In this document: in pieces, positions 22,319-31,412 of the stretch
Numbering within the stretch: the first letter of the stretch is position 1
How the letters are laid out: each line of letters starts with the position of its first letter
DNA from: Macrolepiota albuminosa
Taxonomy: Eukaryota; Basidiomycota; Agaricomycetes; Agaricales; Agaricaceae
DNA length: 64,000 nucleotides
Assembly (NCBI GenBank): GCA_027475525.1
Contig: JAMWFC010000106.1
Span: 62,001 to 126,000 of the forward strand
Direction of reading: 5' to 3'
Position numbers and translations under genes: made by a program
Notes under the pieces: generated by a model
Databases searched by the model: none
What the model saw: only the letters and a program-made list of their open reading frames with translations
Told to the model about the DNA's origin: nothing

Positions 22319-23960
22319 CAGCATATGAACAAGCTGCAAGCTATAAGCTACAACAAACCTATTTGAGACCATCTGCATTTTTATTGCTAACAGAGATGCA
22401 AGAGTCAATATTTTTGAAAAAAAAAATATTAAGCAAGTATGAAATGAGAACTAGTAGGATAATGTAATGATATACAGACATTGTAATCAATACTAAATTC
22501 ATTTGTCATGTTTTGTTAGGTTATATTCAAGTACAATAAGATTGGTCAAGATAAAAAAATATTAGAACCAAAGTTCATATGTGAATGAACAAAGGTACTA
22601 TCTGAGAAATTCAGAGATATTTAGAGTGATTGATGAAAACTATTTGTTGGCAAAGAAGGACAGAAAAAAAAAGTTTTTTGCATTTTTAGCTGCATTTAAA
22701 TGACAAGACATTTTGTGACCATGCACAGAAATTACTAGGCAGTTAACAAATTTGACTAGCTTATATTTAATGTTGATATAGTATGGATATAATTGATGAT
22801 CATAGATACCCTGCCTACATCAGAAATGTGACAACATATTGAATGAGCTGATAGAATGAAATGTGTATACTTGAGGTATTTTACTATTATATTCTTTGAG
22901 TAAAAACTAAGTTGTAGAAATGATGTTCTTTCCTGCTAAATCTTGTAATGTAAACAGAGGATTGAGAGCAACAAATAAAAATAGTGACTATGATTCCTTG
23001 ATATTTAGCAGAATAATAAAAATATACAAATGTTTGTTATTAAAAAAATAATAGACAATTTTATACTTTTGTTAATATTAAATTGGAGCTTTTGATTTTT
23101 TGTCTAAATCAGATTTTATAAAATCTTGTTGAATTTCTATTTGTAATTTACTCTGAAAGATAGAGAAAATAGTACAATGTTTAAATAGACTGTATTATCA
23201 GCTTCACTATAGTATAAGTAGAATATAAATGCATTTGTAAGTGAAAAAAAAGTGAGTAAATTTTTGTACTTTCTGTTCTTCTTTTTTGTGTGAGATATAG
23301 AATATACAATCATCATTTTCAAAGCTTATAATCAGCCATGATCCAATGATGTTAATATTATCAAATTTAAAAAAAATTAATAAAAACAAACTGCATTATC
23401 ATTTTAAAAATATATATAGTCCTTCATTTATATGCTGACTTTACTCACATTTGATTTGGCTATATATGATCTATTAATAAAACTATATAAAGTTTTTAAA
23501 ACATATAGCCATGCAAGTGAGAAGAGACATATCTTGCACTTTAAATGCTGACAATGTATGAAGCAACTTTATGAGAATAGATATTGATAACAAAACTGCT
23601 TATGAGTGCACAGAGATTGCTATACATTTGTTAAGTTACATTATAACAGTATTCCACTCTATTCTAAAATAAATCACTGCTTCTAGAACTGATTTCATCA
23701 GAAATCTCAGCTCTAGCAAAAGCTAACAAATAATTGTATATATATATTGTTATTGCATAATTTTTATTTAATTGTCTAATTTGTTCTTGTTTTGCAATTA
23801 TTATCTTGCTATCTTTGCTTTGACAACTCTAAGTTTTACAATTATTCATAGTATTCAGACATTGTTTCTAATACTTTTAACTTGTTTTTTTATGTTAACA
23901 GCACATCTGTAGCAGCAAGTTGATTAGATTTTCTTCATATATGCTTTGCTGGCCATCAGG
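22319..23960. other. AT-rich region without recognisable genes
   Basis: The sequence is very AT-rich with homopolymer runs. Open reading stretches are short and low in complexity. I saw no repeat-family match except that the right edge abuts the broken Tc1 TIR. Confidence 0.7.
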
Positions 23961-24092
23961 AAAACTACTATGAAATTGTAGCTACAAAATGGACCTAGGC
24001 TTATGTAATTTGAAACAAAACTGATATAGCAATGACTATCTTATCATATTTACTTATTGGAACAGTTTTTTGAGCATCTCTAATTTTAGTAT

Positions 24093-25060
24093 CTAATACT
24101 TTGTATGTCTTTTATTTGCCTTGATAACTGCTTGAATCCTTTTAAGCATGCTTTCTATTAGTCTTTGGCATACTTCTAATAGTATTTTATCCCACTCCTT
24201 TGCAACTCTCTTCCACACTTCATGCATATTATAAAGAGATGTTTTATACTGCCTAAGTTTCTTTTTGAGATACTCCTAGAAATTTTCAATAGAGTTGAAA
24301 TCAGGGAATTGGGCTGGCCATCAAAAGACATCAAAGTTGTTGTCTTCAAACTACTTGTTAGCCCTCTTGGAGTTGTGTTTGAGATCATTGTCCTGTTAAA
24401 AGTAGTAGGCACTTTTCTTTATCACCAACTTTTCAAAGCTCTCCTTTGCTTTATCATCTAAAATTTCACAGTACTATTCTGCATTCATGATTTCTACTAC
24501 CTCCACAAGCTTTTCTCCTCTATTTCTACTTATACAGCTCCATACTATGAAATTATTCACTCCTTCATGCTTTACAGTAGGTATAATTGTTTAGTCTGAA
24601 ATATCTTCTTCTTATAGCTTCTGCACATACTGCTTCTTATTTGATCAAATCCTGTTAATCTTTGTCTCATCTATCTACAACACTCTTTTCTAGTCCTCTA
24701 TAGTCTAATTCCAATACTTCTGAGCTCATTTAAGCTGTAGTTGTCAATATCTAGCTTTGAGCATAAAAACTCTTCTCTTGGTAGCAAACTGATACCTCTT
24801 CTTCTTCAATACATTCTGAACAGTCTGAGAAGAGACAAAGTTGAAAATGACATTGTTGATAAAATTGGTGGTCTGGATAGCTGTATCAAGTTTTTCAGTT
24901 GAGATTTGTCAAACAATAGCCTGTTTATCATATGGAGTAAGCTTAGCAGGATAGCCTCTAGAATAGTTTTTCTTGTTTATCTTCAACTCTTTATCAATTT
25001 TCCTAATAGTAGATTTCTCTAGACCAGTTTGAGTCTCAATCTGATGCAAAAAATACCCTT
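24093..25060 (-). pseudogene. Tc1/mariner transposase of copy 2, decayed
   Basis: The minus strand carries the same transposase as 1207-2163, ending in the TAG complementary to 24093-24095. Recognisable blocks include the region for the second Asp and NPIE motif near 24290-24340 and the TDE motif near 24660. Stops and substitutions are more numerous than in copy 1, so it is certainly inactive. It shares the 3' end and trailing inner TIR with copy 1. Confidence 0.85.
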
Positions 25061-25309
25061 AAGCAAGAGAAAAAGCAATAATAAAGCATTATGCAAGAGA
25101 AATAGATTTCATAATAGTAAATGAAGCTCAAGATGTGGATTAACCACCTTCAACTACTTTTAAATATATTCAAATATAGTCATATAACTCTGTCTGTATT
25201 TTCACATGCAACTTACTTCTTGCTTCTGACTAGAACAGGAATAAACTTGAAAAATTAGAGATGCTCAAAAAACTGTCTCAATAAGTGAATATTTTACAAT
25301 GGCTATTGC

Positions 25310-25825
25310 TGTCAGAAGATTCCTCATTTTCTTTCTTTTTCATTATTCTTCCTTCATCCTTTTTTCATTCATTTTTTTATTTCTTCTGTCATTTTTTTTA
25401 CTTTACTACATTTACTTTTTCAACACTATTTATGAGTACTACTTTTAGCCTGTAAAGTGCTCTGGTTTTTTAGCTATTATTCAAACAAGTGTGGGCCCTT
25501 CAGTACCACTTTTAGATCTATTATATAAGCCAGAGTTTGCCTTTCTAACTTCCAAAGTCTGGAGTTTTTCTGCCTTATTTGTACAGTTATTTATTTAAGT
25601 AATTTTCAAGTTTTTAAGGTTTTGTTGTACTATGCAGTTGTTTTTCATGCTTCATAGACTCTAGAAGCATTTAACCTGGCATAGAGAATCTCTAGACTTA
25701 TTCTCTTTAGATCTTCCTCTGCCACATAAGTACTTATTATGATATTGTTAATATATACTTTAATACACTTTAGATCTCCTTCTGCCAGCTGTGTGACTGA
25801 GCCATAGCCTTCAGAGCTTCTTACA
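25310..25825 (+). mobile_element. Solo LTR of the gypsy-1 family inside Tc1 copy 2 (TSD ATTGC)
   Basis: It begins TGTCAGAAGATTCC and ends CTTCTTACA. ATTGC is duplicated at 25305-25309 and 25826-25830. Tc1 TIR sequence continues on both sides, so this insertion is younger than the Tc1 copy. Confidence 0.93.
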
Positions 25826-25993
25826 ATTGCTCTACAAGTTTCAATCTTAATTTTAAGAGCCTAGATCTGTTTTGTAGCTACAATTCCATAGTTTTTTACA
25901 TGATTTAATCAGGATTTTAGGTACTTTCTATCCTTCATGCCAATGTATTCTTTCAAAAAGTATGAAAAATTAAAACAGTTTTTTGAGCCACTA

Positions 25994-26600
25994 TATCCAA
26001 ACTGTATGCAGGAATATTAAAGATTATGAAGTAAATCAACATTGACTGTTTCAAGGCCAATAGATGTAATGTTGAGGTGCAAACAAAGTAGAATATATTG
26101 AAATTGTGTGTGAAAGCATTAAAGATAATAAAAGAGGCCAATTTGTGCTATTTCAAAGCCAATAGGATTGATGTTGAGGTGCAGGCAGGGCAGAATATAT
26201 CCAAACCACATGCAGAGGCATTAAAAATGATGAAGAGAGTCAACATTGGCCATTTAAAGGTCAACAAAAGCAACATTGAGATGCAGGCTGGTGATTTAAT
26301 GCATTGGGACCATCATAGTGTTCCAGACATTGCTTAGCCTGAATGCTATATTCCAGCAATTTTTGACCTCACAACAACTATAAATTGCTTGTCAATTTCT
26401 GATGAATCATTGCACACAGTTTCTGGAACCATCAATAGTGATCCATTGCATAAAATTATAAAAAAAAATGAAGGCAGAAAAGCTAGTGTGGTTCAGAGCA
26501 TGAAGTATATAGCCTTGTGCTTTTTTTCTGGCTCTGAAAGTCTAATAAATGATTGGTCAGACTTGTGCACACATACCTTATTAGCACATTAAAGCACTTC
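25994..26600 (+). pseudogene. Relic gene with 34-residue (102-bp) tandem repeats
   Basis: Units start at 26038, 26140 and 26242, exactly 102 bp apart, with a partial unit before the first. Unit translations share FKANRIDVEVQAGQNISKP, then AEALKMMKRVNIGHL. The repeat part ends near 26310 (DLMHWDHHSVPDIA) and is followed by a non-repeat tail (NEGRKASVVQSMKYIALCFF). Stops at several Gln or Trp-like positions show it is decayed. The Tc1 copy sits in a GAATATATCC site of one unit. I do not recognise the protein. Confidence 0.5.
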
Positions 26601-27306
26601 AAGGAAGTTATGGAGAGGATCAAGGCATCTAACTATCACAAGAAGCAAGTTCATTGTATTTCTCAGTATAATTCATTGAATAAACTCATTTACAAGATAC
26701 AAATGCAAGGTCATGTTGCACAGAGATATATCTATTTCTGTATAGTAGCTGTGTTAATACTAGTACATTCTACACATCTAGGAACAACAATGAGAATTGA
26801 AGTTTTTTTTTTTTTCTATGTTTTTTTTTGGTACATTTATGCTTTTTTTAAAAAAAATTATGCTTACAGAGATCTATATATATGTTGGAGGGTATGAAAA
26901 ATGTGAGGATGGCCACAAGAGGTGGGAGAGCTGACCAAAGACAAATAAAAGCTGACTGTTGAAGAAGAACATAACAAAACATGACTTATTTATTTGGTTA
27001 TGTATGTAGTGATACTAACTTGTAATTACATAATTTCAATGTGATGCATCTCTTGCTGAATTCAACCTTTGACAACATACAGTTTCAATACTGAAATTTA
27101 TATAAATGTGTTAATAAGCCAGCACCATTGGCCTCCTCATTAGTTTTCTTCACTTACTGTCACTCCTTATGATCACACTCATACTTCACATATTTATTGA
27201 CTCTGACTGGCCACTACTGTGTCCAATTTCCATTGTTAAGCAATATGTATATATACACTCATACCTCACCTAACATCCTCAGTCAATTATATATTGAGCT
27301 GAGGAT
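26601..27306. other. AT-rich region without recognisable genes
   Basis: Poly-T and poly-A runs occur near 26805-26865. Nothing coding is recognised. The GAGTC target duplicate of the copia element begins at 27307. Confidence 0.65.
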
Positions 27307-27311
27307 GAGTC

Positions 27312-27662
27312 TGTTAGAATCAGACTGTGTATATTGTATCTAAGACAATATCAGATTAGTCCTCAGTCCGATATAAGTGACTGTTTTGGATGACTGTACC
27401 TAAGACAATATCAGATTAGTCTATGGTTCAATCAGTAATGTATGTGTATAAATATAAGTGTTTGCTTACCCTCAGTCCGATATAAGTGACTGAGGGTATT
27501 CTACAATTTGTCCATGTTTATATAGGTGTAGTTGGACAATGAGGCCATTGTCCACAATGTAAAGTATGTCATACTGTATGAATGTGATGGTGTAGTAGGT
27601 GGCCCTGAAGGTGACCCTGTGAAGAGTGACTGTGTGATATTAATCGAGGTCAATATCCAACA
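27312..27662 (-). repeat. 3' LTR of the copia element
   Basis: On the minus strand it reads TGTTGGATATTGACC to GATTCTAACA. Against the other LTR it shows seven substitutions, all transitions, five at CpG. The direct repeats CTAAGACAATATCAGATTAG and CAGTCCGATATAAGTGACTG each occur twice inside it. Confidence 0.95.
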
Positions 27663-27680
27663 CTCCTCCTCACCACAGAC
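27663..27680 (-). other. Copia polypurine tract
   Basis: The minus strand reads GGTGAGGAGGAGTG immediately before the TG of the 3' LTR, the expected plus-strand priming site for reverse transcription. Confidence 0.75.
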
Positions 27681-27714
27681 ACTCCTCCTCGCATGGAATC
27701 GTGGCAATATGCGT

Positions 27715-27782
27715 TCATTGAAGGCCAAGGCATGGGCGCAGGTGTAGGAAGGCCAGTGAGGCTAGTGCCTTCGTAAATATGT
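27715..27782 (-). pseudogene. C-terminal end of copia pol, detached by the gypsy insertion
   Basis: The minus strand reads IFTKALASLAFLHLRPCLGLQ and stops at 27715-27717. This is the conserved C-terminus of copia RNase H. The preceding residues KENVA are at 38866-38880, on the far side of the gypsy element. Confidence 0.88.
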
Positions 27783-28742
27783 TGATACGACGCTGTACCA
27801 GCAGTCAGTGACAAAACATGCACCAGAAGTCAAAATAAACATTTAATTATAGGCTGAAAACTGTAAGCCTCCTGGTAGCAGTCTCAACAAATATCTATCT
27901 CCAAAAATATCCCAACAAATACACAGAAAAGTACAGAACAACAGGCAGGGACCGGCTCAAACTATCAGCTCAACAATAGTCTAACCACTGTCATGGAGAG
28001 GAAAAGCATGGAAGCTGGTAATGGACGGAACAGGATTGGACGGAACAGGATGAAATTGGGAAATTATTATATTCATTCGATATTATAATTCTCAATTTCA
28101 TCATCAAATCAGTCAATGTTTGGCAATGGACGGAATAGGATGAAATTGGGAAATTATTATATTCATTCAATATTATAATTCTCAATTTCATTGTCAAATC
28201 AGTCAATGTTCGATTTGACAACAAGGAGGGGAAAAGGAAAGAAGTAGAGGATGCAGGGAGGCGCTCAAAGAGGAAAGAAGGATCCATGAATTAGATCAGG
28301 CTAAATGGAGCTCAAGCAAATGGAGAAGCGGCAATCAGAAACATCCGGAAGAATGGTGGAACGGGTGGCACTGAAACAGGCCTCCCAAAAGGGAAATTGG
28401 ACTATCAAATACGTTCTGGAAGTGGGAGAGTTTCCGACAAAGAGTCATATGTAGATAGTGGTCTGTGCACCAGAAAAACAGTATAAATAGCCCAAGTTTA
28501 GTAGAGAATAGACAGGCAATTGATAGGCAAAGGCTCGGTGATTCCCAGGGAGTGAATTGCTTAGGCCGGAGTTTGTTAAGAAACCTTGACTTGTGGGAAT
28601 ATTATTATTCTCATTCAATATTATAATTCCTCAAAACCTCGGCGTTTTGCAAGATTATTAAACGCAGTCAAGATAATAATTATCCCTTTCGTCATCAAAG
28701 TCAGTGTGAATTCAAGGTCATATTCTACACTAGCAAGCCCCA
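27783..28742 (+). repeat. 5' LTR of gypsy-2
   Basis: It begins TGATACGACGCTG and ends CAAGCCCCA. A TATA-like site AGTATAAATAGCCC lies near 28480. It contains two 90-bp imperfect tandem units (from about 28041 and 28131), each able to fold as a hairpin. Confidence 0.92.
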
Positions 28743-28936
28743 GAACTATCAAGTAATACTTCTACCAAGTACTACATCTGGAGCCCACCGCGAGGGGCTT
28801 TGGTTTAGCAAGTGACCAACAAGTTACACCGACATCAAGCTCATCATTGTGGACCATCAAGTCCGGTTCACATCAAGTTTAATACAAGATTTCATTTGCA
28901 CCAAGAGGGTCTACCCCAGAGAGACTAAAGAGAACC

Positions 28937-29770
28937 ATGCCTAAGCAACGGGTCAAGACCACGGAGCACAACCACAAGCCCATAACCCGTAGCATCAAGA
29001 CCACAACACTCAATAGTGCCAGGGACCCAGAACAGATCTTGAGATCTAGTAGAAAGCGTACATCCAATGATATCAATATTTCAAGTATAAATACATCAAA
29101 TACACAAAATCCAACACAAAATATGCCCGCCGAAATAGTGAGACAAAAGCTGCCACTATCAACAAGTCGTGACGCTCCTCGGTTCACCCATACACAGCCT
29201 ACAGAAGTACGGCGCTTCCTTCGAAAGATGGAGAGCCTCTTCAAGGCTGCAGGGATCAATGATGACCAGGAACGGAAGGACAAGTTGACGGAATATGTGG
29301 ACGCTGAGACAGATAGTGAGTGGAGAGGGTTAGATAGCTTTGGGGACGAATCTACGTATGACAATTTTGTCAAAGAAATACAAAGTTCTTACCCTGAAGC
29401 AATCTCAGATGAGGGAAGCGTGGCAGTGCTTGATCGGATCTGTCGAGAGCACGCACGTTTAGGGCAGCATGACACAGAAGAAATTCATGCGCTTGTTCAG
29501 AAATTCCGGGCTGAGGCAAAGAAGTTGACAGGGGTGCTAGGGAATGGAGCATTGGTGGACAAATTTACCAAGTGCTTCACACCAGCATTCCGTGAGCTAA
29601 TCTTAGCACAAGCCTTGCAAAAGTACGGACATTACAGTGATGTATCTAGGAGACGACACAAAGATGACAGATATGATCTAAAAGAAGTTATAAATATTGT
29701 GTCTATTTTAGTCGACTCTGGAACATCGTTCCGAGATGATGAGGGAACAAAAGAGAGAGCCCGGGGGTGA
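28937..29770 (+). CDS. Gypsy-2 gag, N-terminal reading frame
   Basis: The ATG at 28937 gives 277 aa with a basic Ser/Thr-rich N-terminus (MPKQRVKTTEHNHKP) and a capsid-like helical region. That region includes EVRRFLRKMESLFKAAG, DKLTEYVDAETDSEW, SYPEAISDEGSVAVLDRI and LVDKFTKCFTPAFRELIL. It forms the structural Gag of the retroelement particle. It ends at TGA 29768-29770 just after a GGGGG run. The next frame, one base back, continues with VIKVKQEVDLETEGRLANL, so gag and the nucleocapsid part are out of phase by one base. Either a base was lost in the G run or a -1 frameshift operates. Function follows from position before the zinc knuckle and pol. Confidence 0.8.
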   Translation: MPKQRVKTTEHNHKPITRSIKTTTLNSARDPEQILRSSRKRTSNDINISSINTSNTQNPTQNMPAEIVRQKLPLSTSRDAPRFTHTQPTEVRRFLRKMESLFKAAGINDDQERKDKLTEYVDAETDSEWRGLDSFGDESTYDNFVKEIQSSYPEAISDEGSVAVLDRICREHARLGQHDTEEIHALVQKFRAEAKKLTGVLGNGALVDKFTKCFTPAFRELILAQALQKYGHYSDVSRRRHKDDRYDLKEVINIVSILVDSGTSFRDDEGTKERARG

Positions 29771-30396
29771 TCAAGGTTAAGCAGGAGGTTGACCTGGAGA
29801 CTGAGGGAAGGTTAGCCAACTTGCAAGATGGAGTCATGGCTCTGGGGAAGGAGATGAGCAGTCTGAGGGAGTTCATGCAGACAATGAATAATGAGTGGAA
29901 GGCAAAGAGTCAGGCTCCCATGCAGGGAAGTCTGCAGAATAGGATGGGGATGCCTGCTCAGGCTTTGCAGACTGTTCAGTTTCCAGGAGGCAACAGTTCA
30001 GCTGCTGGGATAAATTGTTATCACTGTTGGGAGTTGGGACACAGGACCAATGACTGTGAATATCTCAAGACTCAAGTCCAAGAAGGCAAGCTCATCCTCT
30101 TTGAAGGCAGGCCTAGGCTACCTTCTGGGGATCCCATTCCCAGGAGCCCACCTAATGTGTCTCCCAAGGAAAGGGTCAATGCTATCATGGATCCTAAGGC
30201 TGCTGCTTTCTATGGTTGGGTTGAAGAGCCAGTCACTGTTGTGCCTAGTGTGTCTACATATGTGCAGGCAGTGCCCAAGGAGAAAGAGGATTTGGAGAAG
30301 AAGATAGAAGAACTGCAGAGCTTGGTGGCCAGTCTGATAACTACTAGGAGTCAGACTTATGAGAAGAACACCCAGCAGAAGCAGGAGGGTTTTTAG
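29771..30396 (+). CDS. Gypsy-2 gag C-terminal part with CCHC zinc knuckle
   Basis: This frame overlaps the gag stop and reads VIKVKQEVDLETEGRLANL, a coiled-coil-like stretch. A CCHC zinc knuckle CYHCWELGHRTNDC follows (30027-30068; C-X2-C-X4-H-X4-C), which binds the genomic RNA in retroelement nucleocapsids. Then come RPRLPSGDPIPRSPP and a Lys/Glu-rich helix (KEKEDLEKKIEELQSLVASL). It has no ATG at its beginning, so it would be made by frameshifting or is a continuation of gag broken by a 1-base deletion. It ends at TAG 30394-30396 within a TTTTT run, after which the frame again shifts by one base (FLENSRMVADGR). Confidence 0.78.
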
Positions 30397-30407
30397 AGAA
30401 CTCAAGG

Positions 30408-31412
30408 ATGGTGGCAGATGGAAGGGTCCAGCCTGAATTGAGGACACCACTACCACCTGAGAGTGATCTGAAAAGGCAAAGGGGAGTTATAGAAGTAGGC
30501 AAAGGGAACCTGCCCTTTGAGCAGGTGCCTGCTGTCAATGGAGAGAAAATAGTAAAATTTCAAAGTGACAAGAAAGAGTTGTATCAGCCCAGAGTATGGC
30601 AGAGAAGGGAGGATGAGATTGTCAGCAAAATATTGGACAATGAGGTGACAATTTCTACAAGGGAATTGTTGAAGGTGCCAGCCTTACAAGAGGCTCTGGA
30701 GAAGACTTGGAGGAGGAGGGAAGGTGCTACCAAGTGGACAGCTGCCAAGGTCTTTGCACAGGAGGATAGAAGTGCCTCTGTAATGAGCCAGGTCAATATA
30801 GATGACTTGCCTCAACCAGGGTACCATATCTCTCAGAGTGAAGAAGAAGGGGTTCCAAAGGGATCAGTGGTTCATGAGGACTGTGTGGCTACCTTCTTGG
30901 AACAGCTTCCACCAGGGGATAGGCCAGAAGTGGTCTATGTGGCCAGAGACTTGCAAGTGTTGAGGTCTCTGTACCCTAGTGTGAATGACCAAGCTAAGGT
31001 GGAGGCTATATTGGACAGTGGGTCTCAGATTGTGTGCATGGCTTTGGACAAGGCATTAAGTCTGAGATTGACTTGGGATCCTGATATAAGGTTGCGCATG
31101 GAGAGTGCCAATCAGCAGGTTAATGAGTCTTTGGGGATGGCCAAGAATGTGCCCTTCAAGTTTGCTGAGGGTTTCACAATATACTTGCAAGTGCATATAT
31201 TTGAGAAACCTGCTTATACAGTATTACTGGGGAGGCCATTTGATACAGCCACTGAGAGTAATGTGCAGAACTTGAAGGATGGTAGTGCAATCATCACTAT
31301 CAGGGATCCTAATACTGGGAAGAGGACTGCACTGCCAACTTATGAGAGAGGCAAGGCACCCCCTGATGGCAGCAAGGAGGAGTTGGGAAAAGCTTCAGCC
31401 TTGAGGAGTTGA
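30408..31412 (+). CDS. Gypsy-2 aspartic protease region
   Basis: The ATG at 30408 gives 334 aa. After a linker (RVQPELRTPLPPESDLKRQRG) comes a retropepsin-like domain. The active site is AILDSGSQIVCMALDKAL near 31008-31060, and the C-terminal part has YTVLLGRPFDTATESNVQNL. Such proteases cut the Gag-Pol polyprotein. The frame ends at TGA 31410-31412, overlapping the pol frame, which continues one base back (LEELIPDQGEAAVM). This is the third one-base step in the element. Confidence 0.83.
   Translation: MVADGRVQPELRTPLPPESDLKRQRGVIEVGKGNLPFEQVPAVNGEKIVKFQSDKKELYQPRVWQRREDEIVSKILDNEVTISTRELLKVPALQEALEKTWRRREGATKWTAAKVFAQEDRSASVMSQVNIDDLPQPGYHISQSEEEGVPKGSVVHEDCVATFLEQLPPGDRPEVVYVARDLQVLRSLYPSVNDQAKVEAILDSGSQIVCMALDKALSLRLTWDPDIRLRMESANQQVNESLGMAKNVPFKFAEGFTIYLQVHIFEKPAYTVLLGRPFDTATESNVQNLKDGSAIITIRDPNTGKRTALPTYERGKAPPDGSKEELGKASALRS

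Larger units (their letters stand above)
23961..25993 (-). mobile_element. Second Tc1/mariner copy, left end detached, solo LTR inserted
   Basis: The reverse complement matches the element at 717-2390. The right end reads TTTTTTGAGCCACTA followed by TA at 25994-25995. The left end starts inside the TIR at AAAACTACTATG; the missing outer 102 bp are found reversed at 16452-16553. Bases 25310-25825 are an inserted solo LTR. The copy is more mutated than copy 1, largely by transitions. Confidence 0.9.

Noticed and set aside
22400..23900. Several open stretches of 60-90 codons in AT-rich DNA (also 9226-11262 and 26600-27300)
   Set aside because: Composition is very AT-rich, residues are low in complexity (Ile, Phe, Asn, Tyr), no motif is visible and no exon chain can be built.
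27345..27480. Repeated CTAAGACAATATCAG blocks as a possible minisatellite
   Set aside because: Both copia LTRs carry the same internal repeats, so they are ordinary LTR structure.
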